The position numbers and the translations under genes are program-made. Shown in pieces: positions 1 to 11,356 of a DNA stretch of 64,000 nucleotides. Origin of the DNA: Aulostomus chinensis (Eukaryota; Chordata; Actinopteri; Syngnathiformes; Aulostomidae); assembly GCA_037954235.1 (NCBI GenBank), contig JBBMOA010000013.1:25587192-25651191 (forward strand). The letters are read 5' to 3'. The notes below the pieces were generated by a model. It saw nothing but the letters and a program-made list of their open reading frames with translations, did not search any database and was not told the DNA's origin. Each line of letters opens with the position of its first letter. The first letter of the stretch is position 1.

Positions 1-1540
1 CCCCTCAATTTCATTTCACACCACATTAGTAATCTAATTATGTGGTGAAATGTTACACTGGCTGGGGTCCTTGGGTGTTGAGACAGAGCCGGACCCTGTG
101 GAAAAGACCGGGTGAGCTCAGTGGAAGCTCAGCGTGGTCGCTCTACACCTCTGCTACCGTTGGAGGATTGGGTGAACCCTGGCGCTCCACCCCGGCTGCA
201 CTGCCAGCCTCTGCTTACGCCGCTGCCTGTAAGCCGAGACCTCACTTCATAAACGCCGGCAGCTGAGCCGCAGCCATGAGCTGTCAGGCACCATTAAGAC
301 CGACTGCTCTATACTCGACATGCATGCAGGTTCCTGGAGAGGTGCACAGACCAGCATCATGTCCCCGAGTGGCTGAAAGATCAGGCCCACACATATCTAC
401 CTAAAAACAGGCCCCTCCATTCACGCAACACCCCCAAGGGACAGAAATTACAGACCCTTCAACCCTGATATGAACCATGGGAACGCTGTCTTCCCTCAAC
501 CCCAGCTGCCCTCCCCTTGAAATTAATTAAGTGTAATTTCACCTTCATAATGGGATATGTTACATTCAGCAGGATGACCGCAGTACGAGGCCCTTTTTTT
601 GCCTGCATGTGGCAAGTCATCAAATTGTGTTTTTCAATGCCAAAAAGAATTAAAGGAACAGAAAAGGGTTGCAAACTCCTCCAACCAACCACTGGGCCCG
701 TTTCAATGTTCACTGCAAGATTTTTGGTGGCATTTTCTCACGTACTTCAATTTAGTCTAGGAGGAAAACTGCCATTGTGTTTGCAAAAAGTGTGTAATGT
801 AGAACGTGAGGACATTACCTACCAAGGCGGACTGTTGTCTGAGAGCGAGGTTTGTGTTGGACTCCCTCCACTTCACCTCATGTTTGAGATCATGGCCATG
901 CCACCCACTAAGCAGTATCCCAAACATTTTTTTTATCATAAATTTACCCTTCAAATAAAACCTTCAGCCATACAACATTATATTTATGACTTTGGACAGT
1001 TTCTTGCAGCATGCAATACAGAGGTTAATCATGACACTTTATTTTTTCATTTTTCAAACTTTATGACAGGTTTAAAACCTCCTATGAGTTTCTAAATTGC
1101 ATTTTTAGGGGAGGGATTAGTAATTTAAACAAACGCGCCAACTTTTGGGAAAATTACAATCCTCCCCAGAGCCAGACAAGGCGATTGATACCCTTCTCTC
1201 CTCTGTGGCGGCAGTAAGAAGTTGAGACCCACGGAGCCCAGTTGAGCACCAGTTAGCTTCGCGTTATGAATGGTCGTGGTTGGCATACCGCTAACAAAAT
1301 TCCTCCTGTGTTCTTTTCTCCTAAAGCCTTCCTTCAGTGAATGTATTGTGTCCAACATTACAGTGCTCCTTTAAAACATCTTTACACTCACTTGTCCAGT
1401 GTTTTTCTGAGAGTAAGACCACACGGCTGCTCGTGGTTTACAACACAGGACTTGTTTTTTCATGTTCTTATCAGCGGGTGAATCAGAGTTGACCTTAAAT
1501 GTGAGCTGCAGTTCTGCTAATTTGCATCTGCTGAAAGCAT
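1..1540. other. Unannotated DNA, no gene seen
   Basis: The first 300 bases are richer in G+C than the rest and carry a 74-codon open frame (42-266) with no recognisable domain. A 192-codon open frame (517-1095, plus) is the longest in the window, but its third positions show no G/C bias and it matches no family I know, so I do not call it a gene. Confidence 0.6.

Positions 1541-1599
<59 letters not shown>
1541..1599. repeat. (GT)n microsatellite
   Basis: A nearly pure GT dinucleotide array of about 59 bases with one early interruption (GTGTATGTGT). Open frames crossing it on both strands are made of VCVC or HTHT repeats and are artefacts of the array. Confidence 0.97.
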
Positions 1600-1600
<1 letters not shown>

Positions 1601-2068
1601 AGACCCTGCATGACACACCGCAGCTGAGGCTCCCAGTGAGTGCGTTCTTGCTCCTGCCACGTTTTACCAGTTAGACTCCCTTTAAAGTCGTCCTACTTCT
1701 TTTAAACTTCTGTTACGTTTACCATCCGACACTATTTTGCACACATTAGTTCTTACAATGTGTCATGGCTTGTTTGAGAGAAGCAATCTTGATCCTGAGT
1801 GGGTGGTGACACTTCTTCCGTCTTAAAGGCACCCTGTGGAGTTTCTAACTTCTGAGGGGATAAACTTTTTTTATGAGTTTCTGGTTGTCACCTATGTGAT
1901 GTCACACACCAGCCACAAGTGGCAACATGCAACAAGAAACAAGGAAAGTAACAGGAAGAGGACTTAAAAAATAAATAAAAGCATTAATGTTTCTTAGGCT
2001 GATTAGTATATTTGTTCACTGATTCTGTTGCCTTGCTGTTTATTTCCCTCATCTGTCTATCAAAGGTG
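1600..2068. other. Unannotated DNA with a possible degenerate repeat
   Basis: No gene is visible. The stretch 1831-1935, with GGCACCCTGTGGAGTTT near its start, resembles from memory a short dispersed element frequent in teleosts. There is no second copy in this window to test that, so it stays tentative. Confidence 0.35.
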
Positions 2069-2095
2069 GATAGATAGACAGACAGACAGACAGAC

Positions 2096-2138
<43 letters not shown>
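2069..2138. repeat. (GATA)n/(GACA)n microsatellite
   Basis: A tetranucleotide array that starts as GATA, switches to about five GACA units (near 2077-2098), then continues as about ten GATA units. The mixed GATA/GACA composition is of the Bkm type. It directly abuts the retroposon-like end at 2139, so it is probably that element's expanded 3' tail. Confidence 0.95.
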
Positions 2139-2175
2139 ACTTCATTGATTCCACAATAAGGAAATTTGTGTGTGG
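2139..2175 (-). mobile_element. Retroposon 3' end next to a (TCTA)n tail
   Basis: ACTTCATTGATTCCACAATA followed by AGGAAATTT resembles, in reverse complement, the AATTTCC...ATCAATAAAGT end seen on many teleost retroposons just before an (ATCT)n tail. Only about 35 bases are recognisable, so the family is not assigned. The orientation is inferred from the tail position. Confidence 0.45.
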
Positions 2176-4719
2176 ATAAAACATGATTCAGGATTAAGTG
2201 TGTGCTTTTGTGTAGGTGTGTGTGTGTGAGAGAGAGACCCGTAGAGCAGTGGACCTGCAGGCTGTACACAGGTACTCATCAATCTCCCTTTAAACATCCA
2301 CCGTATTTCAAAACGTCTGGGAACATGTGACTCACGTGAATCACGGAGCCTCAGTTACAAGGTAGTGTGTGTTCCAATGTGTGTATTCAGGTTTGGACTG
2401 GCCATCTGGCAGTTCTGACAAATGCCAGATGGGCTGGCGTAGTTCATGTGCCGTGAGGCCGCCACCACTGACGATGGGGGAACAAATTGTGGGAATAAAA
2501 AAATGAACCTGCTGGGGCAAGAGACCACTTGATGTTGGTACAGCCCATCTGATGCTGGGTTACTACCCAAAAAGAAGAGGAAGCACCTCAAGACACTCTT
2601 TCATTTCAGAGTGAAGTGACCAGCACGTGGAAGTGTGATGATAACACTGCAACATGACATGCAGCAACTTTGGCTGACTTTGAAAATTCATCCACTGATT
2701 GCTTCATGTGACACTCAGCTTGCTGATTGTTAACTGAGCGAGTGTCCTATTCATGTGCTACTCCTGCCCTGCTGGTGTGTGCGTGTTTACTTATTTACAA
2801 GTTGGCTGGTGTGTATAAACACATTTTTCCCATTTTTGGTTAAAAGAGAACCTTTTTCAGTCTGCTTTCCCTCTTTATTATCACGTTGCATTTACCACTC
2901 GCCACAGAATGCCTCTACTTAAAGATCCACATGCTTGTCAATGTCGGAAGTCAACGCTGTGTCAAACCACAATTCCTGGCTGGTTTATCCCGTCATCCCG
3001 ACAATTACACGGCATGAACAACGCCTGAAAACAACACCCATAATGACCAGCAATTCATTTCACATGCCGGTATCTGGGCATGGAGGCTTGAGAACAAGGA
3101 AATCAGTAAAAACCCACAGAATCACATGGCTGACATGTTAAGGCTCCCTGTTAGCTGTCAACAACATATGAAACTCTATGCCTCGTGAACTCACTGTTGA
3201 TCCAAACGGGCCCATTTAGTGCCCCCGCTACCGTATCCAGTTGCCCCCCGTGGGAATTCACCTTGACATCATTCAGCAGGAACTTACCTTGACGTGGTCA
3301 GCTGGAGGTGCAGAGCAGCGCTCAAGCAGACAGCTTGAATAAGGTTTCCTTCCATCAGCTGCGAGCCACCTGTCCAGGAGAGCGGGCAGAGGAATGACAC
3401 CGGAACATAATCAGAACCTGCTCCGAAAAAGCAGTTTATCAGAACAAATCTGGGTTACAGACTTGACACGGTGCAGTTCCGAGCCACGCTGATTCGTATG
3501 TTCTCTATAACCTGCTGAGTTCACTAAGTGTTTTAACTAAACACAGTCGACTCCTTCTACCAGGTAGCATCCACAGACATCACCATCAAGAAGAGCTTTC
3601 TATTTTTCTGCCTGCTTGCTGGCACAGCCGTGGGCAGAAGGTGTTGTGTTTTCAGGTTGTCCACCCATCCCAGTGTCCTCAGACGGTGTCACAGACATCT
3701 CACGAGCCCATTGTTTCAGACTCTGAAGAAAGCTCTGGTTTAAAACGTTTGACATAAATACAACAAGTACAAAAAAATGCAATGTACAGATAATTCAGCT
3801 AAAAAAAAGTGTTATGAGCGTCTATTTCCTTGGGAAGCAAGATAATTAAAATTAGAAAGACGCTGCACAAACTTACATGGTGAGGAAAATAAACAGAAGT
3901 TGCAGTCCAGAAATGGATGAAGTGTCTGCAGACAGTCGCACTATTTAGCCATGAAAGCACACAGTCACGTCTTGTAAACGCTGCTGGTCTCCCAAATGAT
4001 CTAAATTCCTCAAAAGTGGTCTCACTGAAGACAAACACCGGTGTCCACAGCTGCTATTGTTTTATCATTTACCGCCGTCACTGAAAGTCCTTTTTGCACG
4101 ACAAATTCCAGAGTTCCTTGAAATTACAGTTAATGTTTTAAGGTGTCTGTCACTGCCACCATTTGTACACGAGGGCGCAGGAAGTGGGAGGTAATCGTTC
4201 ATGACTGATGTGGCGAGCCGACAACCAAAAGTTAAAACTCTGAATCGTATCATTGCGAGACAGAGAACACAGCGTTTAACAGCACATAGGAGAGACTCTG
4301 TTTTTATTTTTGCTGCTAATCAGTAGAGGGGATAAGGCCTATCTTTGAATTCCAAGTGCAACAGGAAGACTTGATTAGGTTTCAAAGGAAGTGAGTGGAA
4401 TTTTGTGGTCACCAAAAGCAATCTGGAGCCGCCAGCTTTGACCATAAAGTGAACCTACTGAGAGCAGTTCAATAAACCACATTAAAATAGTGACATACAC
4501 TTTACAGTTGTGGTTGACTGAGGTTTAAAGGGCAGACACAAGAGAGAGCACTTTGTGTTGTCCAAAAAAATCTTTATCTGCATCTGTTCATACTTAAAGC
4601 TGGCATATAATGCGCTGTTATTCTACAGTAAGAGCCTGCTGCAGATATTCATACTGCTCCACCCAGTGGAAACACCTACCAGCCCCTAGAGGACACCACC
4701 TACAACAAGAGACACTGTT
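2176..4719. other. Unannotated DNA, no gene seen
   Basis: It contains a short GT/GA tract at about 2215-2237 and otherwise only open frames under 80 codons on both strands, none with coding-like codon use or a recognisable domain. I see no promoter-like CpG cluster. Confidence 0.6.
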
Positions 4720-4930
4720 TGACTTCCATATCCATCCATCCATCCATCGTCATCTTCCGCTTATTCCTTACTAGTAAGGGTCGCGGGGGGGCTGGAGCCT
4801 ATCCCAGCATCTACGGGCGAGAGGCGGGGTTCACCCTGGACAGGTCGCCAGTCCATCGCAGGGCCGGCGAACAACCATTCACACTCACATTCATACCCAC
4901 GGTCAATTTAGAGAATGACTTCCATATCCA
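4720..4930 (-). mobile_element. 5'-truncated SINE with (GGAT)n tail and 15-bp target duplication
   Basis: A perfect 15-bp direct repeat, TGACTTCCATATCCA, lies at 4720-4734 and 4916-4930. Between the copies sits a minus-strand element that reads from CTCTAAATTGACCGT at its 5' side through CAGGGTGAACCCCGCC and TGGGATAGGCTCCAGC to a (GGAT)n tail. The same body occurs on the plus strand at 42258-42420. The tRNA-like head present in longer copies is missing here, so the copy is 5'-truncated, as expected of target-primed reverse transcription. Membership of the family that starts GGCGGCACGGTGG in teleosts is from memory. The duplication and the similarity to the 42-kb copy are directly visible. Confidence 0.85.
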
Positions 4931-5437
4931 AACTTATAATGAAACAGATATAATTCATCGTGTGATACTCATGTTTATTGCCACGGAGCTCTGCAGTGGC
5001 CATAAAGGGAAAAAAATTGTGTATTTTGAGGCCTTTACACCAGTTTGAGAGCTCGTTACCATGTTTGTTTGCAAAATGAAGAATTAACAGATTTGGCTGA
5101 TGAACAAAATATTCGTCATAATTACATAGAAAGTAAAAAGAATCATCCAGAGTGGTCAGTGTCTGTGGAATGGATCCACAAAGACCCGGCCAGGCCCAGA
5201 CTGTGTGAGCAGATGTCAGATTCATGCCAGTGACAGATGAAGCAACGTTAGCAATGCTAATATTAGCATACCTTAGAAATGGACAAAAAGAAAAGAAAAG
5301 AACAAAATTCAAAATCTTTTTTTTTTGTTGTTTTTTGCTACTGAAAGATTAAAGAGTCAATATTGTCATGATAACTAATATTCTGTCCACAGAAGCACTT
5401 GACTTGACTTAAACTGAAATACCACAAAGCACATAGA
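4931..5437. other. Unannotated DNA, no gene seen
   Basis: Two overlapping open frames on opposite strands (4908-5312 minus, 5045-5233 plus) show no coding signature. A T-rich run follows at about 5315-5335. Confidence 0.55.
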
Positions 5438-5695
5438 TCATACAGGGCTTTTTGTTTCAGACCAGGCGAACACTCCGTTTGGCTCACTTGGATACCCAAA
5501 ATGTTTAGGGGCTTTTAATTTTATTCTGGTTTTTTTGGACCCATGGGGGGTCTGAGGGGCTCCGTAGATTAACCAACTTCTTGGCAAGGATGATGGAGTG
5601 TATCTGCCATGGCCAGGCTTGAGGGAGAGGGCTAGATTAGCGATTAAATCTAAATCGATCGGTTCTATGTTCTCCACAGGATTTGGGGCAGCCAT
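5438..5695 (-). CDS. Unrecognised 85-codon open frame with coding-like composition
   Basis: The minus-strand frame starts at an ATG with G at +4 (ATAAATGG) and runs 85 codons to TGA. The product begins MAAPNPVENIEPIDLDLIAN and is rich in proline, lysine and serine, with PHGSKKTRIKLKAPKHFGYP in its second half. There is no signal peptide, membrane segment or known motif. The amino-acid mix and low cysteine are more protein-like than most open frames in this window, but third positions are not strongly biased and there is no visible promoter, splice site or paralogue. It could be a fragment of a transposon-encoded protein or chance. Just upstream on this strand (5701-5790) lies GGTTCTGGCACC-like sequence that recalls hAT-type non-autonomous elements, which would favour a transposon origin. 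I do not recognise a function. Confidence 0.2.
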   Translation of the reverse strand: MAAPNPVENIEPIDLDLIANLALSLKPGHGRYTPSSLPRSWLIYGAPQTPHGSKKTRIKLKAPKHFGYPSEPNGVFAWSETKSPV

Positions 5696-8599
5696 TTATC
5701 AGTTCTGCATGGGTCCAAGCTCTTGAATAATTGACCGTTCCAATTCGGTTCCATGTCCAGTATTTTCTCGGTTTGCAAGGGTTCTGGCACCAGCTTTAAA
5801 ACCCATGAAAAAGGAATGCTCCATTTACACAATATAGAAAACTGTATAAATCAGTCCGCAGTTAAAATTGCAGAGGATCAGCAGCTCCTCAGTTCAACCG
5901 CAGCGTGTTTGCTTGGGACCAACACGGCTGCAGTCACCTCAGACTAGTGAGATGTATAACAAGCTGTCTGTGCTTGTTAGGTCATTTCTGAGCAAAGAAA
6001 ATGCCTCTTTCACACATATTTCTCAGTAAATCACTGGGAATATTTCCCGTTCACCACAAGAGAGTTTCACTATTCACACATGCAGCTCCTTTCCAGAACA
6101 TTCCTGTCTTGCGCCTGTTCACACATGAATGCAGGTAATAAGTGGGGGAATAATAAGCCCTTTCCAGCAATGTTCCTGCTATCATTCACAACACAGTCAT
6201 CCCTGCATATTCCCTATAATCTAACTGGGTCTTGTGGTAGAAATTGGCACTTCTGCACTTCCCAGAAAAATCAATTCATACATGAAAGCTCCTTGCACTC
6301 TGCAGTCTACAGTCTCCAGCACTGATTTCCCTCAATCATTTCTAGCCATTGACAAGCTGGCATGGCTGCTGTTCGGCCAATCATCTTCTCACTGTCAGCT
6401 GTAGAAGCGTTGCCTTGCTCTGCTGTCATTTCAGCCTCATGAACAGCGTCCTGTCAGTTCCTCACACTTCCAGGCTGCCTTATCGCTGACCACCACCATC
6501 GCAGGGGATTCCTACACCCGTGCAGTGCTTAATCCATGACATTGCATACAATAATGTATATATTTGTAGCGCCAAAGTGAGTTCTATTACATAAATAAAT
6601 TCAATCTGCAGTCTGTTAATTCATAGCCACCTCAACATGCCTCCAATATTCTGCTGGATCACTAATAATTTATAAACGGGTTTATTCTCTCCCTGAATGA
6701 AACTGGATATAATCCGTGGCATTAAAGCATTCCCGCAATCCACTTACGTCTCATGTCAATCAAAAACATGCAGACGCAATAATAATAACTATAATAAAAC
6801 TAAAACCCAATCTTATCTGATGGGCAAACATTAAAAACCTGACTTGTGTTAGCGCGCTCACACATGGCGGGAAAAGGGATTTACCTGCACGGAGAGGAAA
6901 TGAAATTGTAGTGCCCATGGTGGGGAGGGGAAATGAAGAAGGGGACAAGCTGCTGACAGCTCCAACAACGGGGCCCATTCACGCACAAACACTCCTACAT
7001 GACTTTTATTGCCGCCCATCTGTCACGGTGTCTTTAATGGAGCTAATTACAGAGCGCAGGGCTGAGGCTGCAGACAGCAGGGTGGACGACATCCCAGAGC
7101 TCTGCTTCTGCGGCTTGGATTTCAGAGGGAACTTTTTATCTGATTTGCAGTTGTGCTTACGTGTACCTGAACTGTTCTGAAAGTGCCAAACAGTTGAGAT
7201 GGGAGGAAATGTGTGCGTAGATGTGGTGGTTGAACACCTTCCTGGTAGCCTGTCAGACTAAACCCTGCTGACCTGCCAAATGGAGAAAACAGTTGTTTCA
7301 TTTTTTTTTCTTGGATGTGACTGCTGAGCGGTTTGCCGCTGTAATTTCAAGCTACCCTTTGTCGGCAGGGATAAAATGCTCGATTGTCGAAACAGGGGAA
7401 GGGGACTTTATTTTCCAGCCAGCGCGGGTTGCTCATAACCCAACATGTCCAAGACTAATTGCTGAAATGTGAAGAACAGTAAAACGTTTGATTCGCTCCA
7501 TGTGAATGTGGCGTTTCCATGCTGGATCCACACCCATGACACAAGCACAAACATTTTTCCCAGATCACGGCATTGTTTACAATCTATCAGTGAGTGATGA
7601 GGAAGCAGGGAACCATCAGATCATATGACCCTCTCATTATATCTGCGGATGCTTTCACATGCAGGACATTTTTGGACTCGCCGAAAATGACGTCATAATT
7701 ACCGTCATGTCATGTTGGGAACTATCAACTTCTCATCATCATAAACTGACGTCAGACGCTGACCAAAGTCAGTACATTTCATGTTATGTACTAAGTAAGA
7801 CAAAAAAATATATTTACAGGCCTAAAACTGGTAAAGTATGCTTTTAATTTTGTAGAGGTAAGACATCGAGGAAACTGTCCTGCAATCGTATGTGTTGATG
7901 GAGAACAAAATCACGCTGACAGTGATGATCATCACAAAATCGACAAATCAAAGATTTTACTTTCTATTTATTAATTTATTAAATGCTGTAAATACGACTA
8001 CATCACATTTGCTGCGTTTTCCTTTTGTTGCAGTCAGTTGAACTGTCAGGGACATGTGTCCACTCTTCCCCCGTATGTACTCTACACTCAGTCAATATCT
8101 AGCTCCTTCCATTTCCTGTGACTCGTTCTGCAACCTGTTGAGGCGCTGCAGTGATTTAGAGAGAAATTTGAAAACTGAGGAATAATCTTCACTGTCTGCT
8201 GGCTCACTACGACCTGCTCCGTCAATCACGACTCGATGGGAAGAACAAATATTTCAGATGGAGTTTACAGCACTGATTCTGTTGTTAGCTTCTCCAGAGC
8301 ACATTTGTTGTCTTTGGCATCACTGGAGTAAATAATTCTATTCCTGTGTGGTGTTTCGGTCTCGACAACATATTCAAGGCTGTGCAACCCTGTTTGTCTT
8401 CTTCAAATGAGTTGTGTGATTTTCTTATTCATTTGCACGTATGGGTGAAAGTAAATGCAGCACCTGAGAGTGGAGTGATGACGTACATTTTTCTCTAAGA
8501 CAGTCTTTGATTGCAGAAACAGAATTACCGGCTGTGCTAAACATTCACCTTGAAAAAAAATTGAAAATTGGAGTCAGTTTTCGATCTGATTCTGAAGCG
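5696..8599. other. Unannotated DNA, no gene seen
   Basis: The first 100 bases may belong to a degenerate DNA transposon (see the preceding open frame). The rest has only short open frames. A stretch at 6001-6320 is rich in TTCACAC and CCAG words and could be an old dispersed repeat, but no second copy is present in the window. Confidence 0.5.
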
Positions 8600-9043
8600 G
8601 GAACTACTTCAACTGCTCCCCATATTGCTTTCAACTTGCAAAGCCTGCAGTTCCTCCTCTGTGTTTGTTCTGGTTCAAATCGATCAAAATCAGGATCCTG
8701 GTTTGTCCAGAAGTAATTCTCCTCAACCTCTTTTACAAACCTGGCCAGGAAGAGTAGCAACAATCGCTCTTCTAGTCCTCCACAAATGTTTGGTTTTGTT
8801 GACCAAAATTACAATGCTTACAGTGTACCCAGTCAGGAAAGTAGTTCCAGGTGTGTATCGGAGTCTAAAATAACAGCATCTTGAATTTTTCAACATTTTT
8901 TTTCTTACCTTGAATGTCATGCACTACTCCAGTTCTATTAATACATAAAAGCTTTTGGAATAAAGGTGATTTGATGACATCTGAGACAGGTTTCTCTGCA
9001 GCCCTGCTGCTAGCATTCATTGCAGCTAAGCTCACTAGCAGTG
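8600..9043 (-). mobile_element. MITE-like element, copy 1 (minus orientation)
   Basis: The reverse complement of 8640-8850 aligns with 54619-54780 through the shared words GGAACTACTTTC, TTGGTCAA, GAGCGA, GGATCCTGA and ACACAGAGGAGGAAC. On the right, 9016-9040 (CATTCATTGCAGCTAAGCTC) matches the ATTCATTG-GCTAAGCT arm of the 54-kb copy. A 10-bp inverted repeat, GGAACTACTT at 8600-8609 and AAGTAGTTCC at 8839-8848, lies inside the element. The left arm is eroded or lost. I cannot name the superfamily. Short open frames crossing it (8545-8763 and 8723-8920, minus) are non-functional remnants or chance. Confidence 0.6.
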
Positions 9044-11183
9044 GAGGTCAGGAGCTGTGGAGTGTGTGCGGAGAGAAGGGAATCTGTTCGACTCCAAAAG
9101 CAATGCACGATACGCGTATTTCCTCAAAAAGTCGGAATGCTCGTTTGAAAGAGTTATGAAAGATAAAAGAAAATGGCTTTTCTTCACAGCTGATCAGGGT
9201 AGCTCTATCTGCTGGGAGTTGCTGGTGCTCATCTGATAAAATGTGCGTTCAAGTGTGATTCTTGGAGACAATGGGTGGTCTGCAGCCGCAGCGAGGCCAA
9301 GTGATTTGTGGCCTAAGTGGAGACACAGAAATCAGGAGGGATTAGAAAACATTCAGTCTGTTTTCCTCTCTCACAGAATGCTTGTAATGCAGCAGGAAAA
9401 CGTGGAAGTCGAGCGCAACATGACCAAGCATTCCTGCTGAAGCCGAGGGGTGTACTAGCCGCCAGAACGCTAACATGACAATTGCTGGATAACTCAATTA
9501 GCCATAAAGACAGTTATGGTGGAGTTGGTTGGCTATGATGGCAGTGAGCACATCAATATATTGTGTAAGGCCCATTAAGTGGTCTCAAGGTCGGTGTAAT
9601 GTAACCTGACTGTAGAAAAGCTTTCACAGCGCCGGGCCTCGTCTTGATCTGTTTTCCATCAGTTTCAGACGGATTGTTTGCCTGACACGCTGCCTCCACA
9701 ACATCGCAGAGTGAGAATGTCATTTCAGATGACAGCATCTGGCTGCGAGCGAGCGGTTAACGCTGCTGTGAGGAGTCGTCCTTGCTCAGATCTTCACTGC
9801 AGACTCTGAGGACATGTGATGCTCCGGAATCGTAAACACTTAGAGACCGTCAGGAACTGGAATCTGCAGTCAATCAGACTCCTGTTGCCAGAGTCAGATC
9901 CTTGACTTCTTTTAAGGACTTTTTACTTCCTTTCCGCTTTTTTTTTTTTTCCCCTCACCAGGCGAGACGGTGTCAGTTCCTGCCCGCAGCTGTGCGTCCT
10001 CAGCCTCCGGTTTCGCTGGTACCTCATATAATTTAGGAACCACTGGGACTGCCTCTGGCTTTTGACATTGGAGGCTTGCAGGGCCATGACCACCAGAATA
10101 ATCACTTACTCTGCTCTAAAGACTGCACTTATTGTCTTGGATTGCAGCACAAGCTTTGGAGTAATAATGGTATATCGTAAGTTTTATGAATCAATGGCGC
10201 CATGGTGTTTTGACATCATTTTTACCCAATTCTGTCTTTAAATCTGCCAAGCACAAACAAAATAAAAACTTAAACTAAACATAACCAGTCATTTATATTT
10301 ATTGTCCAGCAAAGTAGGGTTATTAGATGAAAGAAGAAGTTGTTTTCAAGTGCGACTGAGGTCAGCTGCCCACCGCCACACAGCTTTTCGTCTGGGCCGT
10401 GATTTTGGCGTCGGATCAGCGGTCCCTCATCTCGGCTGAATTGTGGCTCAAACTCCAAATCTGCTGCAGACGTTTCGCCCTGGTTTGAACGCGTCCACAG
10501 ACGCACAACTTCTCCTGTTCCCCCACTTTCATTGTCATTCATATTCAGCCCTTTGGTCTTGAACTCTCCATCCGTCCAACATGATCACACCCTCCCTCTC
10601 TGTTTAGCTTGGAAATGGAACTCGATTACTGACCAAATTTTAATCATAAACCCCAAATCCAAACTAACTGAGGAGGGACCTCTGTCCCCGGACAGACATC
10701 CTGCTCTGATGTCTCTGTCAACTTTTTATGTACATCTGTTTATTTGCTTTTTCTGTTTGAACACTGAGTGGCTTGGAAGTCGTAGTGAGATCTATTCTCT
10801 TGATTTGAAGTCTCACACTGTCTCAGGTGAGTCGCCATAAACTGGTTGATTATAAAGGGACACGACATGCATGACATCTGTTTTTACGTTACAGAAGCAG
10901 GTCAGTATGGAGGCTTGAAGGCTGGGGGAGTTTCGTATTTTATCATCATGCACAGACAGTTCCCCAAAATGAAACTGACTACAAGAAAATGTTTGATGAT
11001 GTTGTCAATAGAGCTCATTTCATATTGTGAAAGATGGTAAAATCAGTCATGCTTGAACGCCGGCCCCCTGCCACACAGTCCAGTGTTTGCTGGTACCAAC
11101 CCGCCTCCTGATGCCGACGTCACACTCCGTCCTCTCCAGAATAACAAGCACATAAGTCATAATTCGTGTTCATGTAAACACAT
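9044..11183. other. Unannotated DNA, no gene seen
   Basis: Open frames are all under about 105 codons and lack coding bias. There is a T/C-rich run at about 9936-9957. No repeat copy was recognised. Confidence 0.5.
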
Positions 11184-11196
11184 GCCACCTAGTGGC
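11184..11196 (-). promoter_or_regulatory. CTCF-like motif
   Basis: GCCACCTAGTGGC reads CCACTAGGTGGCA on the minus strand, close to the vertebrate CTCF core CCASYAGRKGGC. The site is nearly palindromic, so its orientation is weakly defined. No binding evidence is available. Confidence 0.3.
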
Positions 11197-11305
11197 TGTA
11201 GTAGTAATGACAACAGAAAAAAAGGAAGTCATCAGTTAAAAGGCTATAAACGTCCAGGGTGGGGGGAATGTCAGTGACTGCAGTGCAGGAGACTCATGTT
11301 CATAT

Positions 11306-11307
<2 letters not shown>

Positions 11308-11354
<47 letters not shown>
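11308..11354. repeat. (GA)n microsatellite
   Basis: A pure GA array of about 47 bases. The all-purine strand could form triplex or H-DNA. Confidence 0.97.

Positions 11355-11356
<2 letters not shown>

Noticed and set aside
9080..9100. TGTTCGACTCC resembling a tRNA B box
   Set aside because: No A box, acceptor stem or cloverleaf could be drawn around it.
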